Shown here piece after piece: positions 21,936 through 22,202 of a stretch of 22,202 nt of DNA. The notes below the pieces were generated by a model. It was given only the letters and a program-made list of their open reading frames with translations, searched no databases and had not been told where the DNA came from. The position numbers were made by a program, and so were the translations under genes. How positions within the stretch are numbered: position 1 is the first letter of the stretch; every line of letters begins with the position of its first letter. Source of the stretch: an uncultured bacterium (lineage in GTDB: Bacteria > Verrucomicrobiota > Kiritimatiellia > CAIKKV01 > CAITUY01); assembly GCA_903934155.1 (NCBI GenBank), contig CAIZMS010000384.1, forward strand, positions 1 to 22,202, in the 5' to 3' direction.

Positions 21936-22084
21936 TTTGGAGTGCGGCGACTTGACGCCGCTTTCCCGCAGCCCGGCTTGACGGGCTGCTCGTGCAAAAC
22001 GACGCATCTCGTGCCACTGACAGATCCGCCCGGCGCGTCAAGCCGCGCCGAATACAAAGCGGCGTCAAGCCGCCGCACTCCAAA
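21936..22084 (+). repeat. REP/BIME-like palindromic repeat D (149 bp, nested)
   Basis: Outer arms 21936-21964 and 22056-22084 are 29 bases each and complementary at 28 positions; the mismatch is 21950/22070. Each arm can also fold by itself (GCGGCG...CGCCGC). Two inner hairpins are GCAGCCCG/CGGGCTGC (21968-21989, loop GCTTGA) and CGGCGCG/CGCGCCG (22031-22050, loop TCAAGC). The word CTTGAC or its complement GTCAAG recurs four times, twice in arms and twice at inner loops. An open frame on the minus strand (21871-22191) runs through it but is an artefact of the repeat. Confidence 0.85.
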
Positions 22085-22202
22085 CGTCGACTCCTGGTGG
22101 TGATCTTCGTTTTATCGGTGTAGCAGGATCCACAGGGCGCACCTTGGCATTTGCCATGAGGTGAGCAGGGTGGGAATAACTTCGCAGGCATTCCAGCAAA
22201 TC
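22085..22202. other. No recognisable gene at the window end
   Basis: The last 118 bases follow repeat D and hold no supported gene. A short palindrome TGGCA-TT-TGCCA (22145-22156) is present. Together with 21875-21935, an AT-rich leader before the GT2 gene, this completes the 328-base stretch without a coding region. Confidence 0.5.

Noticed and set aside
22145..22156. TGGCA-TT-TGCCA palindrome as an operator
   Set aside because: Short, isolated, and with no gene or promoter that I can place beside it.
21871..22191. Minus-strand 106-codon frame covering repeat D
   Set aside because: Composition follows the palindrome; translated repeats of this kind are common false genes. No ribosome site.

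Overview
The window is about 22.2 kb of moderately GC-rich, gene-dense DNA from a Gram-negative, didermal bacterium. Evidence for two membranes is a tolB-pal pair, a lipobox-bearing Pal, an outer-membrane beta-barrel protein and a Tat export pair. The gene content and the abundant intergenic double-hairpin repeats remind me of the PVC group (Verrucomicrobiota/Kiritimatiellota), but that is an impression, not a measurement. No rRNA, CRISPR array, phage block or complete insertion sequence is visible.

Layout. (1) 1-2831, plus strand: tail of an unrecognised gene, tolB (with an oddly short N-terminus), pal, a strong terminator, then tatA-tatC. (2) 2886-7086, plus strand: a five-gene chain, mostly linked by ATGA-type overlaps. 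It holds two DUF21/CBS (CNNM/CorC-like) membrane proteins, a 57-residue zinc-ribbon membrane protein, hpt, and a YdjM-like membrane protein. (3) 7083-7210: tRNA-Thr(CGT) with its own promoter. (4) 7217-8613, minus strand: hisF and hisH. (5) 8704-11433, plus strand: a secreted ankyrin+MORN protein, a terminator that abuts the next ribosome site, and a TrpB2-type tryptophan synthase beta chain. (6) 11568-16841, plus strand: PAS histidine kinase, NtrC-family sigma-54 activator, leuS and a small membrane protein, every junction an ATGA overlap. (7) 16837-17491: a small terminal-inverted-repeat element flanked by a 10-bp direct repeat, followed by sixA interrupted by an in-frame TAG. (8) 17488-21874: a beta-barrel gene (minus), an FAD oxidoreductase of the L-2-hydroxyglutarate dehydrogenase family (plus), and a GT4/GT2 glycosyltransferase pair (minus). 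(9) 21875-22202: a 149-bp nested inverted repeat and otherwise no gene.

Functionally this is mostly housekeeping: envelope integrity (Tol-Pal), folded-protein export (Tat), purine salvage, histidine and tryptophan synthesis, tRNA charging, and surface glycan synthesis. The less ordinary material lies between genes. Four palindromic double-hairpin repeats (11446, 16889, 18293, 21936) share an architecture like REP/BIME sequences. One of them sits inside a MITE-like element that appears to have split a once tightly coupled gene pair, duplicating the stop codon of one gene and the ribosome site of the next. I saw no convincing new multi-gene defence or biosynthetic system. The best candidates for new biology are the MITE/sixA junction, the secreted ankyrin-MORN fusion with a C9 tract, the hairpin directly upstream of trpB, and the zinc-ribbon/YdjM-like genes of the hpt chain.
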